The notes beneath the pieces are model-generated. The model had not been told where the DNA came from and ran no database searches. It saw only the letters and a list, made by a program, of their open reading frames with translations. A stretch of DNA of 64,000 nucleotides from an uncultured bacterium (GTDB taxonomy: Bacteria; Bacillota; Clostridia; Lachnospirales; Lachnospiraceae), in contig CAJMQQ010000001.1 of assembly GCA_905215625.1 (NCBI GenBank), positions 45,719 to 109,718 on the forward strand. The letters run 5' to 3'. The position numbers and the translations under genes were made by a program. Of this stretch, positions 44,161 to 53,481 are shown piece after piece; position 1 is the stretch's first letter, and each line of letters starts with the position of its first letter.

Positions 44161-45231
44161 TTACTCTAATGCCAGGTATTGTTTCAAAAACGAAAATAAT
44201 TGTTCCATTTCTTCATCCGTCCCCACTGTAATCCGCAGATAATTGTCAATTCGTTCCTGCGGGAAATACCGGACAAAAATGTTGGCTTCTTTCAGCGCTT
44301 GAAAAATTTCCTGGGCCGGTTTTGTCTTGTGGGATGCAAAAATAAAATTAGCCTGGGAATCCGGAAAGGTAAATCCCAGTTCTGCAAGACGCAGTTTCGC
44401 TTCTTCTCTGGTGCGGATGATTTTTTCAACTGTTTCCTGGAAATACGCTTCCTCTTCCACTGCCTTTGCACCTGCAATCTGGGCAGTCAGATTCATGGTA
44501 TACGAGTTGTAGGAATACTTTACATCCGACATTGCCCGAATCAGTTCCGGCTGCCCCAGAGCAAAGCCGATTCTCATACCTGCCAAGGAACGGGACTTGC
44601 TGAAGGTCTGAACCACCAGCAAATTGTCATACTTGTCAATCAGTGGCACTGCAGATGTTCCTCCAAAATCAATGTATGCCTCGTCTATGATGACAACGGA
44701 GTCCGGATTTGCCGCTGCAATCCGCTCTACCGCATCCAATGGCATCAGAAGTCCTGTAGGCGCATTGGGATTTGGGATTACAATACCGCCGTTTTCTGTA
44801 AAATAGTCTTCTGTCCGAATCCGGAACTCTTCATCCAGAGGCCTGGTTTCATATGGAATCCGGAACAAATCTGCCCACACCGGATAGAAAGAATAGGTAA
44901 TATCTGGGAATAGCACTGGTTTTGTGGAATTAAAAAATGTCATAAAGGCCATTCCCAGCACATCATCGGATCCGACCCCCACAAAAACCTGATTTTCCTC
45001 TACTCCATACCGCTTTGCCAGAGCCTGAACCAGTACATTGGAAGCTGGATCCGGATACTTACGCAGTCTGTCTGTATCCATTTCCATCAAGGCCTGCCGA
45101 ACGGCAGGAGCAGGCGGATAGGGATTTTCGTTGGTATTTAACTTTATTAACCGCTCTGCCGCCGGCTGTTCTCCAGGCGTGTAGGGCGTCACTCTTCTAA
45201 TGTATGATTCCCAGCCTCTCATAGGCCGCAC
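44161..45231 (-). CDS. hisC: Histidinol-phosphate aminotransferase
   Basis: A 356-residue class II PLP aminotransferase. Motifs: KLNTNENPYPPAP, NPNAPTG, DEAYIDFGG and the PLP-lysine loop FSKSRSLAGMRIGFA; RYFP near the C-terminus binds the substrate phosphate. No other histidine genes are nearby, so it may serve aromatic amino acids as well. Its start overlaps the end of the next aminotransferase gene upstream by 13 bases, so the two are coupled. Confidence 0.92.
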   Translation of the reverse strand: MRPMRGWESYIRRVTPYTPGEQPAAERLIKLNTNENPYPPAPAVRQALMEMDTDRLRKYPDPASNVLVQALAKRYGVEENQVFVGVGSDDVLGMAFMTFFNSTKPVLFPDITYSFYPVWADLFRIPYETRPLDEEFRIRTEDYFTENGGIVIPNPNAPTGLLMPLDAVERIAAANPDSVVIIDEAYIDFGGTSAVPLIDKYDNLLVVQTFSKSRSLAGMRIGFALGQPELIRAMSDVKYSYNSYTMNLTAQIAGAKAVEEEAYFQETVEKIIRTREEAKLRLAELGFTFPDSQANFIFASHKTKPAQEIFQALKEANIFVRYFPQERIDNYLRITVGTDEEMEQLFSFLKQYLALE

Positions 45232-46406
45232 TCCTTTGCAATCTCTTTAAATGCAGGCAGAGAACGCTCAATCTGCCCATAAGACACACAGTATGCGATC
45301 CGCACATAGCCAGGGCAGGCAAAGGACGTTCCGGGAACTACCAGAACTCTATGGCGTTTGCATAAGGCTACAAATTCTGTTTCCTCTTCTAACGGAGATT
45401 TCACAAACAAGTAAAATGCTCCTTCCGGCTTAATGCATTCAAAGCCCATTTCCTTTAAACTGGTATATAACAGGTTTCTGTTTTTGTCATATGCCTCTAA
45501 GTTGACCTGTTCATCCACACAGCGTTTAATCACTCTCTGCATCAGAGACGGCGCGTTGACGCAGCCCAGAACCCGGTTGGCAATGGCTGCCGCTGCAAAC
45601 ACCTGGCTGCTGTCGGTCAGCTCATCCGGAATAACCAGATAGCCAATCCGCTCTCCTGGAAGAGACAGGGACTTGCTGTAGGAATAGCAGACCACGGTAT
45701 CCTGGTAAAACCTGGTTACATATGGAACTTCTACTCCATCGTAAGCCAGTTCTCTGTATGGTTCATCGGAAATCAATACAATGGGATGACCGGTTTCCGC
45801 GCTTTTTTTCCGTAAAATATCGCCGATTCTGGTCAAAGTTTCTGCTGAGTATACCACGCCGGTAGGATTGTTGGGTGTGTTGATAATAACCGCCTTGGTT
45901 TTTGCCGTCACTTTTTCTGCAAATTCTGATAAATTAGGCTGAAACGTTTCTGTGTTGGGAGAGACTACTGTAAGAACTCCGTCGTAGTTGCGTACATAAG
46001 AACCGTACTCCATAAAATACGGAGCAAACGCAATGACTTCATCTCCTGGATTTAACAGGGTCTTTAAGATTACATTCATGCCGCTGGCAGCGCCTACGGT
46101 CATCATAATATTTTCCAGACGGAAGCTGGTCTTAAACCGCCGGTTTAAGGACTCTGCAATGGCTTCCCTGACGTCTTCAAAGCCAGCGTTGCTCATGTAG
46201 CCGTGGATCATGTTCTCGTCCTCTTCTTCTAATATGTCAAGAATGGCCTGACGTACTGCTTCCGGAGCCGGAACGCTGGGATTGCCCAGGCTAAAGTCGT
46301 AGACATTTTCCTTTCCATAAACGGCCGCCATCTTTTTTCCTTCCTCAAACATGGCGCGGATTGCGGAGTTGTTCTGTACAAAGGGCTTCATTTTCTCTGA
46401 AATCAT
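45219..46406 (-). CDS. Class I PLP-dependent aminotransferase
   Basis: A 395-residue AspC-like enzyme. The N-terminus MISEKMKPFVQNNSAIRAMF and DFSLGNPSVPAP, then NTPNNPTGVVYS, SDEPYREL and the PLP-lysine motif SYSKSLSLPGERIGY are visible. ATG at 46406 has AGGAG 6 bases upstream. Substrate (aspartate, aromatic or other) cannot be fixed. It lies between an EIIA gene and hisC. Confidence 0.92.
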   Translation of the reverse strand: MISEKMKPFVQNNSAIRAMFEEGKKMAAVYGKENVYDFSLGNPSVPAPEAVRQAILDILEEEDENMIHGYMSNAGFEDVREAIAESLNRRFKTSFRLENIMMTVGAASGMNVILKTLLNPGDEVIAFAPYFMEYGSYVRNYDGVLTVVSPNTETFQPNLSEFAEKVTAKTKAVIINTPNNPTGVVYSAETLTRIGDILRKKSAETGHPIVLISDEPYRELAYDGVEVPYVTRFYQDTVVCYSYSKSLSLPGERIGYLVIPDELTDSSQVFAAAAIANRVLGCVNAPSLMQRVIKRCVDEQVNLEAYDKNRNLLYTSLKEMGFECIKPEGAFYLFVKSPLEEETEFVALCKRHRVLVVPGTSFACPGYVRIAYCVSYGQIERSLPAFKEIAKECGL

Positions 46407-46430
46407 AGTCTTCTCCTCATTTCTCAAGTC

Positions 46431-46928
46431 TTATTTGCTCCGTAACTCCATGATTAAATCCCCGGTCTTTACATCTATCCCTGTGTGGCAGATCAGTTCC
46501 GGATAATCTGGAGTATTGCATACAATAATGGGAGTAATCAAATCATATCCCTGTTCTTTTATTTTGTCCATATCAAATTCAATCAGAAGATCGCCTTTTT
46601 TTACTTTATCTCCTGCCTTTACATGAGAGGTAAAGTATTCTCCATGAAGATTAACGGTATCCAGTCCGATGTGGATAATCAGTTCTACCCCTTCTGTGGT
46701 CCGGATACTGACCGCGTGCCTGGTCTCAAAGACCATCAGGATTTCTCCGTCTCCGGGCGCTGCGATTTTCCCTTCAGATGGAATAATTGCAACGCCTTTT
46801 CCCAGGATTTCCTGGCTGAAGGTAGGATCGTTTACCTGACTCATTGGAACACACTTTCCGCTGACCGGGGCAAAAATCTCTCCATGATTTTTTTTCTTAC
46901 CAAATACTTCTTTCAAAGACTTATACAC
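46431..46928 (-). CDS. PTS glucose-type EIIA protein
   Basis: A 165-residue stand-alone EIIA-Glc (Crr-like) domain. It takes phosphate from HPr on the His of LIIHIGLDTVNLHGEYF (the motif IHIGLDT) and has the upstream family motif APGDGEI and APVSGK. The GTG at 46928 is preferred, with GGGGG about 8 bases upstream; a longer ATG frame would overlap the polymerase gene. A lone EIIA in a unit with ptsH and ptsI may serve several EIIBC permeases encoded elsewhere or act as a regulator. Confidence 0.9.
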   Translation of the reverse strand: MYKSLKEVFGKKKNHGEIFAPVSGKCVPMSQVNDPTFSQEILGKGVAIIPSEGKIAAPGDGEILMVFETRHAVSIRTTEGVELIIHIGLDTVNLHGEYFTSHVKAGDKVKKGDLLIEFDMDKIKEQGYDLITPIIVCNTPDYPELICHTGIDVKTGDLIMELRSK

Positions 46929-46945
46929 GCCTGCATCCCCCTTTT

Positions 46946-48289
46946 TTATTTTCGGTTGACGGCCTCGCAAAGCAGCCAGACCACTGCCGTTGCCGCCAGA
47001 TAAAACCAGGTTGCCGGATTGGAAAACCAGGTTGTAAAAAATGACAGAGCCATATACATGGCAATCTGGGCATACAATAAAAATCCTGCCGGATTCTGCA
47101 TTCGGTCAAGCTGCTTTACCAGATAACCGCATACGCCTCCTAAAACAGCAGCAAACACAATTACGCCTATCACCCCAAAATCATAATAGGCGTCATACAG
47201 TAAGGTTACAGTAGTCAGCTCCTCTTTTGTCACATACAAAGGAAATGACACCAGCGACGGATATAAAAATTTCAGTCCGGTCAGCGCCCATACCGGAAAC
47301 AGCATCCGGAGTCCAAAGGTATGGGAAGGCAGCTGCTCCACCAGACAGTTAAAGTTGTCATAGTTATTAGCAATATACATATAGGGCTGGGTAATAAAAA
47401 TCGGCATCTTGCTGTTTTTCATTTCGAAAATACCGTTTAAATATGCCACGTCATGGCTTCTGGCAATGGTCAGAATGATGTAAAGAGGCACCATCACCGC
47501 CACGATTATTCCGACTGCAGCCGGTTGAATCTGGCGTTTTACCGCCACGTAAGAAAACAGAGACAACCCAACTGCAAATATAAGCTGGAAACGGGACACA
47601 CATAAAACCGGAATCAGCAGACTGACTGCAGCACAAACTGCACACACAATCTTTTCCCCTTGTGACGCCCTGGGTTTTCCAAGATAAAACAGTACCGCTA
47701 ATGGCGGAACCAGTACACAGGATACGGTAAAATAATGAACTCCGGTTATGTGGAAATAAGAATAAGCATGAGGCACTCCCTTTGTAAAGAAAGGAATGTA
47801 TCCCAAAACAACTGCTTCCAGGATAAATGCTGCCAGGGAAACGCAGGTGATTCCCAAAATTGATACAAACAAGCCGCCGGAATCTGCAATCGCCCTGCCT
47901 CTCCGTCTTCCCAGGCTGGAAATCCGCAGGGTAGCAGACGGTTCATTCCGGAAATTCCTGGAAAAAGCTCCTGCATCCCATCGTCCTCTTTCCTTATCAT
48001 CCGTCATGGAAAAACCAATGTAAAAGGCTGCGGCCGCTCCAAAAAAGCACAGCCAGGTCATCCATGACCACGGTGTCTGGAGGCGGCTTAATTTCAGGCA
48101 GGAAACTCCCTGTCCCCCTACAAATCCCAGGAAAAACAAGCCTCTCAGATGAATTAGGTTTCCGCTTTTTTTATAGTCCTGCCAATACATCCACAGGGCT
48201 GTTCCAATGAGCACCAGGCCGGATGGGATGTTCCATCCGGCCTGGGCCAGTAAAAAACTGGTAAGATAACAAACGCAATAAATAATCAT
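46946..48289 (-). CDS. Wzy-like oligosaccharide repeat-unit polymerase
   Basis: A 447-residue protein with about 11 membrane segments and a long outer loop (about residues 300-350, with SRLQLI-like SRFQLIFAVG before it and YIANNYDNFNCLVEQLP inside). This pattern, with the ARSHD and GLKFLYPSLV stretches, fits the O-antigen/capsule polymerase (Wzy) family, which joins polysaccharide repeat units outside the membrane. No glycosyltransferase or flippase lies nearby, so its placement between ptsI and a PTS EIIA is odd. Family call is moderate. Confidence 0.68.
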   Translation of the reverse strand: MIIYCVCYLTSFLLAQAGWNIPSGLVLIGTALWMYWQDYKKSGNLIHLRGLFFLGFVGGQGVSCLKLSRLQTPWSWMTWLCFFGAAAAFYIGFSMTDDKERGRWDAGAFSRNFRNEPSATLRISSLGRRRGRAIADSGGLFVSILGITCVSLAAFILEAVVLGYIPFFTKGVPHAYSYFHITGVHYFTVSCVLVPPLAVLFYLGKPRASQGEKIVCAVCAAVSLLIPVLCVSRFQLIFAVGLSLFSYVAVKRQIQPAAVGIIVAVMVPLYIILTIARSHDVAYLNGIFEMKNSKMPIFITQPYMYIANNYDNFNCLVEQLPSHTFGLRMLFPVWALTGLKFLYPSLVSFPLYVTKEELTTVTLLYDAYYDFGVIGVIVFAAVLGGVCGYLVKQLDRMQNPAGFLLYAQIAMYMALSFFTTWFSNPATWFYLAATAVVWLLCEAVNRK

Positions 48290-48292
48290 GGA

Positions 48293-50005
48293 TTACTGCT
48301 CCACAAATTTTTTCATATATTCAGAAACTTCTTTTTCGGTAGCAAAACTCATGGCCTTTTCGGCAACTGCCTGCAGTTCTTCCATACTGTAGCTGGTAAT
48401 CAGCTTTCTGGACTTTAAGATCGCAGACGCACTCATACTGAATTCGTTTAAGCCAAATGCCAGAAGCAGCGGAATCATCAGTGGATCGCTGGCTGCCTCT
48501 CCGCACATACCAACCATAATTCCAGCTTCCCGTCCACAGGAAATAATCCTCTGAATGCTTCTCAGCACTGCTGGATTTAACGGAGAGTACAGATAAGAAA
48601 CTTTGTCATTTCCTCTATCAACAGACATGGTATACTGGGTCAGATCATTGGTTCCGATGCTGAAGAAATCCGCTTCTTTTGCAAAAATGTCTGCAATCAA
48701 GGAAGCTGCCGCAGTCTCTACCATAATTCCTACCTGAATGTCTTTGTTGTAAGCGATGCCTGCTTCATCCAGTTCTTTCTTTAATTCTGCAATAATCGCC
48801 TTTACTTCCCGGAGTTCATCGATACAAGTTACTAATGGAACCATAATCCGGATATTTCCAAATGCGCTGGCGCGAAGCAGGGCGCGAAGCTGCGGTTTGT
48901 AAATATCGTCCTTTCTGTCTAAGCAGAAACGGACTGCACGGTAGCCTAAGAATGGATTTTCGTCCTTCTCCAGTCCCATATAAGGGATTTCCTTATCTCC
49001 GCCAATGTCTAAGGTACGGATAATAACTGGTTTTCCGTTCATGGCAACCGCTACTTTTTTGTAAGCCTCAAACTGTTCTTCCTCTGTCGGCATGGAATTG
49101 CGGTCCATAAATAAAAATTCAGTACGGAACAAACCAACGCCTTCTCCGTCATACTGAAGTACTTTCTCTACATCTTCCGGCTTGCCGATATTGGCAACCA
49201 GCTCTACCTGTACGCCGTCTTTGGTCACGGTAGGCTTGCCAATGTACTGCTCTAACTCTTTCTTTTCCTTTAAGAACTCATCTCTTCTGGCTTCGTAGTC
49301 TGCCTTTACCTCTGCCTCTGGATTTACATAGACCGTTCCTTCCGATCCATCTAATACGATTTCATCCCCATTTTTCACCTGGGTGAGGAAATCTGATACT
49401 GCCACTACAGCCGGAATCTCCAAAGCTCTGGCCAGAATCGCACTGTGGGAAGTTCTGCCTCCCAATTCCGTCACAATTCCCACAACGTTCTGGGGATTGA
49501 TGCCCGCAGTCATAGATGGGGTCAGATCCTTTGCCACAATTACCGTACCTGCCGGCAAAGATGCAATATCAACGGATTCCACGCCCAGAAGCACCTTCTG
49601 CATACGAGTCTTAATATCTCTCATATCGGTTGCTCTCTGCTGCATCAGTTCGTCGCCCATGGATGCAAACATATCTGCATACATATTGCATACCTGCTCA
49701 ATGGCATATTCGCTGTTTACTCCTTCATTGGCAATGGTGTTTTCAATCTCGCCAACCAGCATCGGATCGGACAGCAGCATCAGATGACCATTTAAAATCT
49801 CTGCTTCCTTTTCTCCCACTCTGGTTGCCAGATCAGCCGCCAGCGCTGCTGTTTCCTGCAGACTCTGCTCTAATGCCTGCTTAAAACGCTCCGCTTCTGC
49901 CTTTGGATCGGCAATAGTCTCTTTTTTAATCACTAACTGTACGTCCTCTACAATTGCCGCTTTTCCAATGCCGATTCCTGCTGATGCACTCGTTCCATAA
50001 TACAT
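48293..50005 (-). CDS. ptsI: PTS Enzyme I (phosphoenolpyruvate-protein phosphotransferase)
   Basis: A 570-residue general PTS protein that moves phosphate from PEP to HPr. The phosphorylated His is in GGRTSHSAILARA, the PEP-binding region has GGDKEIPYMG and VGIMVETAAASL, SIGTNDLTQYTMSVDR is the family signature and GMCGE holds the catalytic Cys. It lies 42 bases below ptsH and 3 above the Wzy-like gene. Confidence 0.97.
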   Translation of the reverse strand: MYYGTSASAGIGIGKAAIVEDVQLVIKKETIADPKAEAERFKQALEQSLQETAALAADLATRVGEKEAEILNGHLMLLSDPMLVGEIENTIANEGVNSEYAIEQVCNMYADMFASMGDELMQQRATDMRDIKTRMQKVLLGVESVDIASLPAGTVIVAKDLTPSMTAGINPQNVVGIVTELGGRTSHSAILARALEIPAVVAVSDFLTQVKNGDEIVLDGSEGTVYVNPEAEVKADYEARRDEFLKEKKELEQYIGKPTVTKDGVQVELVANIGKPEDVEKVLQYDGEGVGLFRTEFLFMDRNSMPTEEEQFEAYKKVAVAMNGKPVIIRTLDIGGDKEIPYMGLEKDENPFLGYRAVRFCLDRKDDIYKPQLRALLRASAFGNIRIMVPLVTCIDELREVKAIIAELKKELDEAGIAYNKDIQVGIMVETAAASLIADIFAKEADFFSIGTNDLTQYTMSVDRGNDKVSYLYSPLNPAVLRSIQRIISCGREAGIMVGMCGEAASDPLMIPLLLAFGLNEFSMSASAILKSRKLITSYSMEELQAVAEKAMSFATEKEVSEYMKKFVEQ

Positions 50006-50047
50006 AATACCTGTTACCTCCTTCAGTTTCTTAGGTTTCTTACTTTC

Positions 50048-50311
50048 TTATTCTCCCAGACCATCTTCTACAGCCTTTAACATGGCTGCCAAGGCTTCTT
50101 CTTCATCCGCTCCCTCACAGATGAATTCAATTTCATCTCCGCTTTTCACACACGCCCCTAATACGCTTAACACGCTTTTGGCATTGTTGGTAGAATTACG
50201 GAACTGAAAATGAATCGAAGACTGGAATTTCAACGCTTCCTTACAGAGAATTCCTGCTGGACGCAGATGAAGTCCTGTCGGATTTTTTATCACTGTTTTC
50301 GCTCTTACCAT
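50048..50311 (-). CDS. ptsH: PTS phosphocarrier protein HPr
   Basis: An 87-residue HPr. His15 (GLHLRPAG) takes phosphate from Enzyme I; Ser46 (NAKSVLSV) is the HPr kinase site used in Firmicute carbon control. The true start is the ATG at 50311 with a GGAGAAGGA site; a longer frame would add a basic 35-residue tail unlike any HPr. The first 71 bases, including the His15 codon, overlap the end of cdaR in another frame. Confidence 0.96.
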   Translation of the reverse strand: MVRAKTVIKNPTGLHLRPAGILCKEALKFQSSIHFQFRNSTNNAKSVLSVLGACVKSGDEIEFICEGADEEEALAAMLKAVEDGLGE

Positions 50312-51644
50312 TTGTTTCCTTCTCCCCCTCTGTCTGTTCGTCTGTCTCTGCTGTCTCTTCTTCCTCCGAAGTCCCGGCTTCCAGATTTTCCCCCGGGCCT
50401 GCTGATTCTGCTTCATCTGACACAGTCAGCATCATTGGGGTGTAGCTGAGAATCTCATATCCATGTTCCAGCTCTTCAAACGTAATGACGGCCGGATGAG
50501 TTCCGGTTTCGACTGCGGAAACATCCAGGGACGCCTTAATATCTTTCTCTGAAAGACTGTCCAAATCCTCTTCCAGTCCCTGTACAGTTACCGTCATTTC
50601 TTCCGGAGCAAAGGTGTATCCATATCCTTCCCTGCTTCCAATCAGTTCAATGTCCCTGGTATCCACCAGATACTCTCTGGAAGACAGCTTCTCCACATCC
50701 AGTTGTACGTAAATCGTGGTATCTCCGGTATCGGTCACCATCCGGACACCTTCTGGCAGATATTGGCTTACATCTACTTCTACAGTTTTTCCTTCCGTCA
50801 ACCCGTCTACATTCAGCACAGACGACGGAATCGTCACGCTGGTAATGGAAGCAAGCTGGGAACGCAGTCCCACTACCGAAATTGTCTTTGCATCGCACTC
50901 AATTCCCGTAAACCGGTAGCCTTCTGCCACATTTCCGCCTACTTCAAAATCCAATGCCAACTGGCGAACCTTTAATACTTGTACCGTATAATCAATTTCT
51001 TCCTGGTCAATGCTTACCCGTTCTCCCAGATTCAATGGATTTCCATTGGCGTCATAGAACACCGGACTGGCAGTTCCCGTCAAATCTTCTGCTGCGCCGT
51101 CTACTCCGACTTCAATGCCGACTGCAGTAATCTGTCCGACTAAAGACTCCGGCCCGCTGACCCATACGCTGTCGCAGCTAGTCGTATAGCCGTTTACTTC
51201 GTAACCTGCAGCCGCTTCGCCTTCAACCGCAACTTTAAGCTGGAATTCTTTCTTCTGAAGCGGTTCTGTTACCACATGAACCACACTTGGATCTGCGTGT
51301 ACATTGGTAACCCTGTCTTTGTTATTTAATACTTCCAGACGAACCGGAACTGCACCTAACACGTTACAATCTGCCAGATCAATATATGCGCGGAAATCGG
51401 AGGCCTGTATCTGGGAACTGTCTCTCATATGCACCGTATAATCAATGGTTACGCTGCTTTTTTCTGCCAGCTCATAGGTCAGGCCTGCATCTGTCAAAAC
51501 GTCGTCATTGATAATTTCAAGCTGTACCGTCCTCTCACCGCTCTGCTTCGGGTCAGATACATTCACAACCAGCAGCCATACGAAAAACGCAAGGAAAACA
51601 GACAGAACTTTCAGGCCTAGATTACTCTTTAATCGTTCTTTCAT
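50241..51644 (-). CDS. cdaR: CdaA regulatory protein CdaR (YbbR domains)
   Basis: A 467-residue membrane-anchored protein. A membrane helix at about residues 10-28 (VLSVFLAFFVWLLVVNV) is followed by four extracytoplasmic YbbR-like repeats, then an acidic Glu/Thr/Ser/Lys-rich tail from about 420. CdaR binds and tunes the diadenylate cyclase CdaA. Its start lies 23 bases inside cdaA and its last 71 bases overlap ptsH. The usual third partner, glmM, does not follow; ptsH does. Confidence 0.93.
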   Translation of the reverse strand: MKERLKSNLGLKVLSVFLAFFVWLLVVNVSDPKQSGERTVQLEIINDDVLTDAGLTYELAEKSSVTIDYTVHMRDSSQIQASDFRAYIDLADCNVLGAVPVRLEVLNNKDRVTNVHADPSVVHVVTEPLQKKEFQLKVAVEGEAAAGYEVNGYTTSCDSVWVSGPESLVGQITAVGIEVGVDGAAEDLTGTASPVFYDANGNPLNLGERVSIDQEEIDYTVQVLKVRQLALDFEVGGNVAEGYRFTGIECDAKTISVVGLRSQLASITSVTIPSSVLNVDGLTEGKTVEVDVSQYLPEGVRMVTDTGDTTIYVQLDVEKLSSREYLVDTRDIELIGSREGYGYTFAPEEMTVTVQGLEEDLDSLSEKDIKASLDVSAVETGTHPAVITFEELEHGYEILSYTPMMLTVSDEAESAGPGENLEAGTSEEEETAETDEQTEGEKETNGKSENSDKKSDRTSSASSRNSL

Positions 51645-52500
51645 TTTTCAGCCTTCCCTTCCAAATCTTAAACCGGTTCATCGGTGCCTCTTTTTCCTCT
51701 CCGTTTGTAGCGCGCAGGATGCTTCTTAAGTGTTCCGCGCTACCGATTTTTTCCAGCTTTCCTCCCTGGGCAACGGATACTCTTCCCGTTTCCTCTGATA
51801 CCACAATCGTCAAGGCATCTGTCGCTTCGCTGATGCCTACTGCCGCCCGGTGTCTGGTTCCCAAATCCTTACTGATGTTCATATTGTCCGACAAAGGCAG
51901 ATAACAGGTCGCCGCTGTCACCCGGTTTCCCTGGATTACCACCGCGCCGTCATGGAGAGGCGTATTGTGTTCGAAAATATTGATCAAAAGCTGGCTGGTC
52001 ACGATTCCATCTACCTCAATGCCGGTTCGCTCAATCTCTTTTAATGGAACACTGCGGCTGATTACCATCAAAGCTCCCGTCTTTACTTTTGCCATTTCAA
52101 AGGTTGCTTTTACCAGTTCATTAATCGTCTTGTCCGAAAATCCCTGCTCTACCTTTTTGTCGTCAATAGACAGCAGGTTATTTAACAGATTCCGGCTTCC
52201 CAGCTGTTCCAACGCCTTCCTAAGCTCCGGCTGGAAAATAATAATCAGAGCCGTTACCGCAACGGTCAAGGATTTTTCCAGAATCCACAGTATAATATTC
52301 AGTTTAAACAGTTCTGCAAACAGTGCAAAACCTAAGATCACCACGAGCCCTTTTAACAGTACCCAGGCCCTGGTGTTTTTAATCCACACTAATATTTCAT
52401 AAATCAGAACGGAAAGTATTACGATTTCTATCAGATTCGAAAAGGTCATTCTTGGTAAAAAGGTAATCCAGCTATATAAACCATTTAACAAATCTGCCAT
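51622..52500 (-). CDS. cdaA: Diadenylate cyclase CdaA
   Basis: A 292-residue enzyme that makes cyclic di-AMP from two ATP. Three N-terminal membrane helices (to about residue 85) precede the DAC domain with the diagnostic HDGAVVI and GTRHRAAVG motifs. ATG at 52500 follows AAGGAGGTG, at a slightly long spacing; upstream in-frame codons overlap a stop-free stretch without a site. It is coupled to cdaR by overlap and lies 36 bases below a conserved membrane gene. Confidence 0.96.
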   Translation of the reverse strand: MADLLNGLYSWITFLPRMTFSNLIEIVILSVLIYEILVWIKNTRAWVLLKGLVVILGFALFAELFKLNIILWILEKSLTVAVTALIIIFQPELRKALEQLGSRNLLNNLLSIDDKKVEQGFSDKTINELVKATFEMAKVKTGALMVISRSVPLKEIERTGIEVDGIVTSQLLINIFEHNTPLHDGAVVIQGNRVTAATCYLPLSDNMNISKDLGTRHRAAVGISEATDALTIVVSEETGRVSVAQGGKLEKIGSAEHLRSILRATNGEEKEAPMNRFKIWKGRLKNERTIKE

Positions 52501-52536
52501 CTTAATGCTGCACCTCCTTTTCTGAACTTCTGTCAA

Positions 52537-53481
52537 TTATTCCATTTTCTTTTTTCTGCTGTTAATCTTCTGTACCTTTACATCCGGAGTCGTTACTGCA
52601 ATCTTCGGCACTGCTTTTACATAATAATAGTAGTCGTCATCTTCATACTGGAGATACTCTGTACGGCTGTAGTCCACTGAAAATGCAAAAAAGGTATATA
52701 CCAGGGCGATCAATACCGAAACCAGCATTCCAATTACCAGCGCTCCCATCGAAACGGTAATGGAAAACATCACATCTCCCATAAAAATCACCGCCAGCTG
52801 GGCAATCACGCCTGCAGCAATCGCCAGATACCAAGAGTAATCAACAGAAAGCCGCTTTACCAGGTAAACCACCAGAATACTTAAGGCAAACGCCACAATC
52901 ATCACAACAGCCGTCTGGTTGGAAAGCATACTTTTTATCAGCTGCAGATACTTCTGGGTAATGTCTGCAGCGGCTGCTGTCCCTGTAAGGGCGCCTACGT
53001 TCTGCCTGATGTATATCAGAATATAGTACAAAAAAACTCCTAAGGATACCGGAATTACCGCGGTCAGGCTTCCTGTCAGTCCTGCTAAAAGCGGCAGCAC
53101 ATAAGGAATCTTAATAAAAAACAGCATCGGGGTCAGCACCAGGAGAAAGCTGTTTCCAGGCTGGAGTCCGCAGTAAAGCAGGATAATAATAAATACCAAC
53201 GCTCCTACGACCAGAGCAATCTCCATAGAAGCCGTAAACAGATGCACCAGCATCAGTATGGTAACCAGAAGGGAAATCACACTATATGGCAAAAACGAGC
53301 ACACCAGTCCCATCAGCAAAGCGGTAACCGGATTGGCCAGTTTCGTCATAAATCCCAGATTTGCATTTAAAATCAGTACCGCAGAAAAGCCAAAGACAAA
53401 ATGAAATACTGGATTAATATAAATATCGTATTTTCCGTAAAATACTTTTAACCGTTCCTTTAATACAAGCAGCCCCATCAT
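52537..53481 (-). CDS. Polytopic membrane protein of unknown function
   Basis: A 314-residue protein with about nine hydrophobic segments and a cytoplasmic C-terminal tail that has an acidic-aromatic patch (YEDDDYYYYV) and a basic end (NSRKKKME). I do not recognise a named family. It starts in an ATGA overlap with the 141-residue gene and lies directly upstream of cdaA, so a role in the envelope or in c-di-AMP control is a guess from position. Confidence 0.75.
   Translation of the reverse strand: MMGLLVLKERLKVFYGKYDIYINPVFHFVFGFSAVLILNANLGFMTKLANPVTALLMGLVCSFLPYSVISLLVTILMLVHLFTASMEIALVVGALVFIIILLYCGLQPGNSFLLVLTPMLFFIKIPYVLPLLAGLTGSLTAVIPVSLGVFLYYILIYIRQNVGALTGTAAAADITQKYLQLIKSMLSNQTAVVMIVAFALSILVVYLVKRLSVDYSWYLAIAAGVIAQLAVIFMGDVMFSITVSMGALVIGMLVSVLIALVYTFFAFSVDYSRTEYLQYEDDDYYYYVKAVPKIAVTTPDVKVQKINSRKKKME

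Noticed and set aside
50312..50416. A 35-residue basic N-terminal extension of HPr
   Set aside because: It is only the cdaR tail read in another frame; HPr normally starts within a few residues of the chosen ATG, which also has its own ribosome site.
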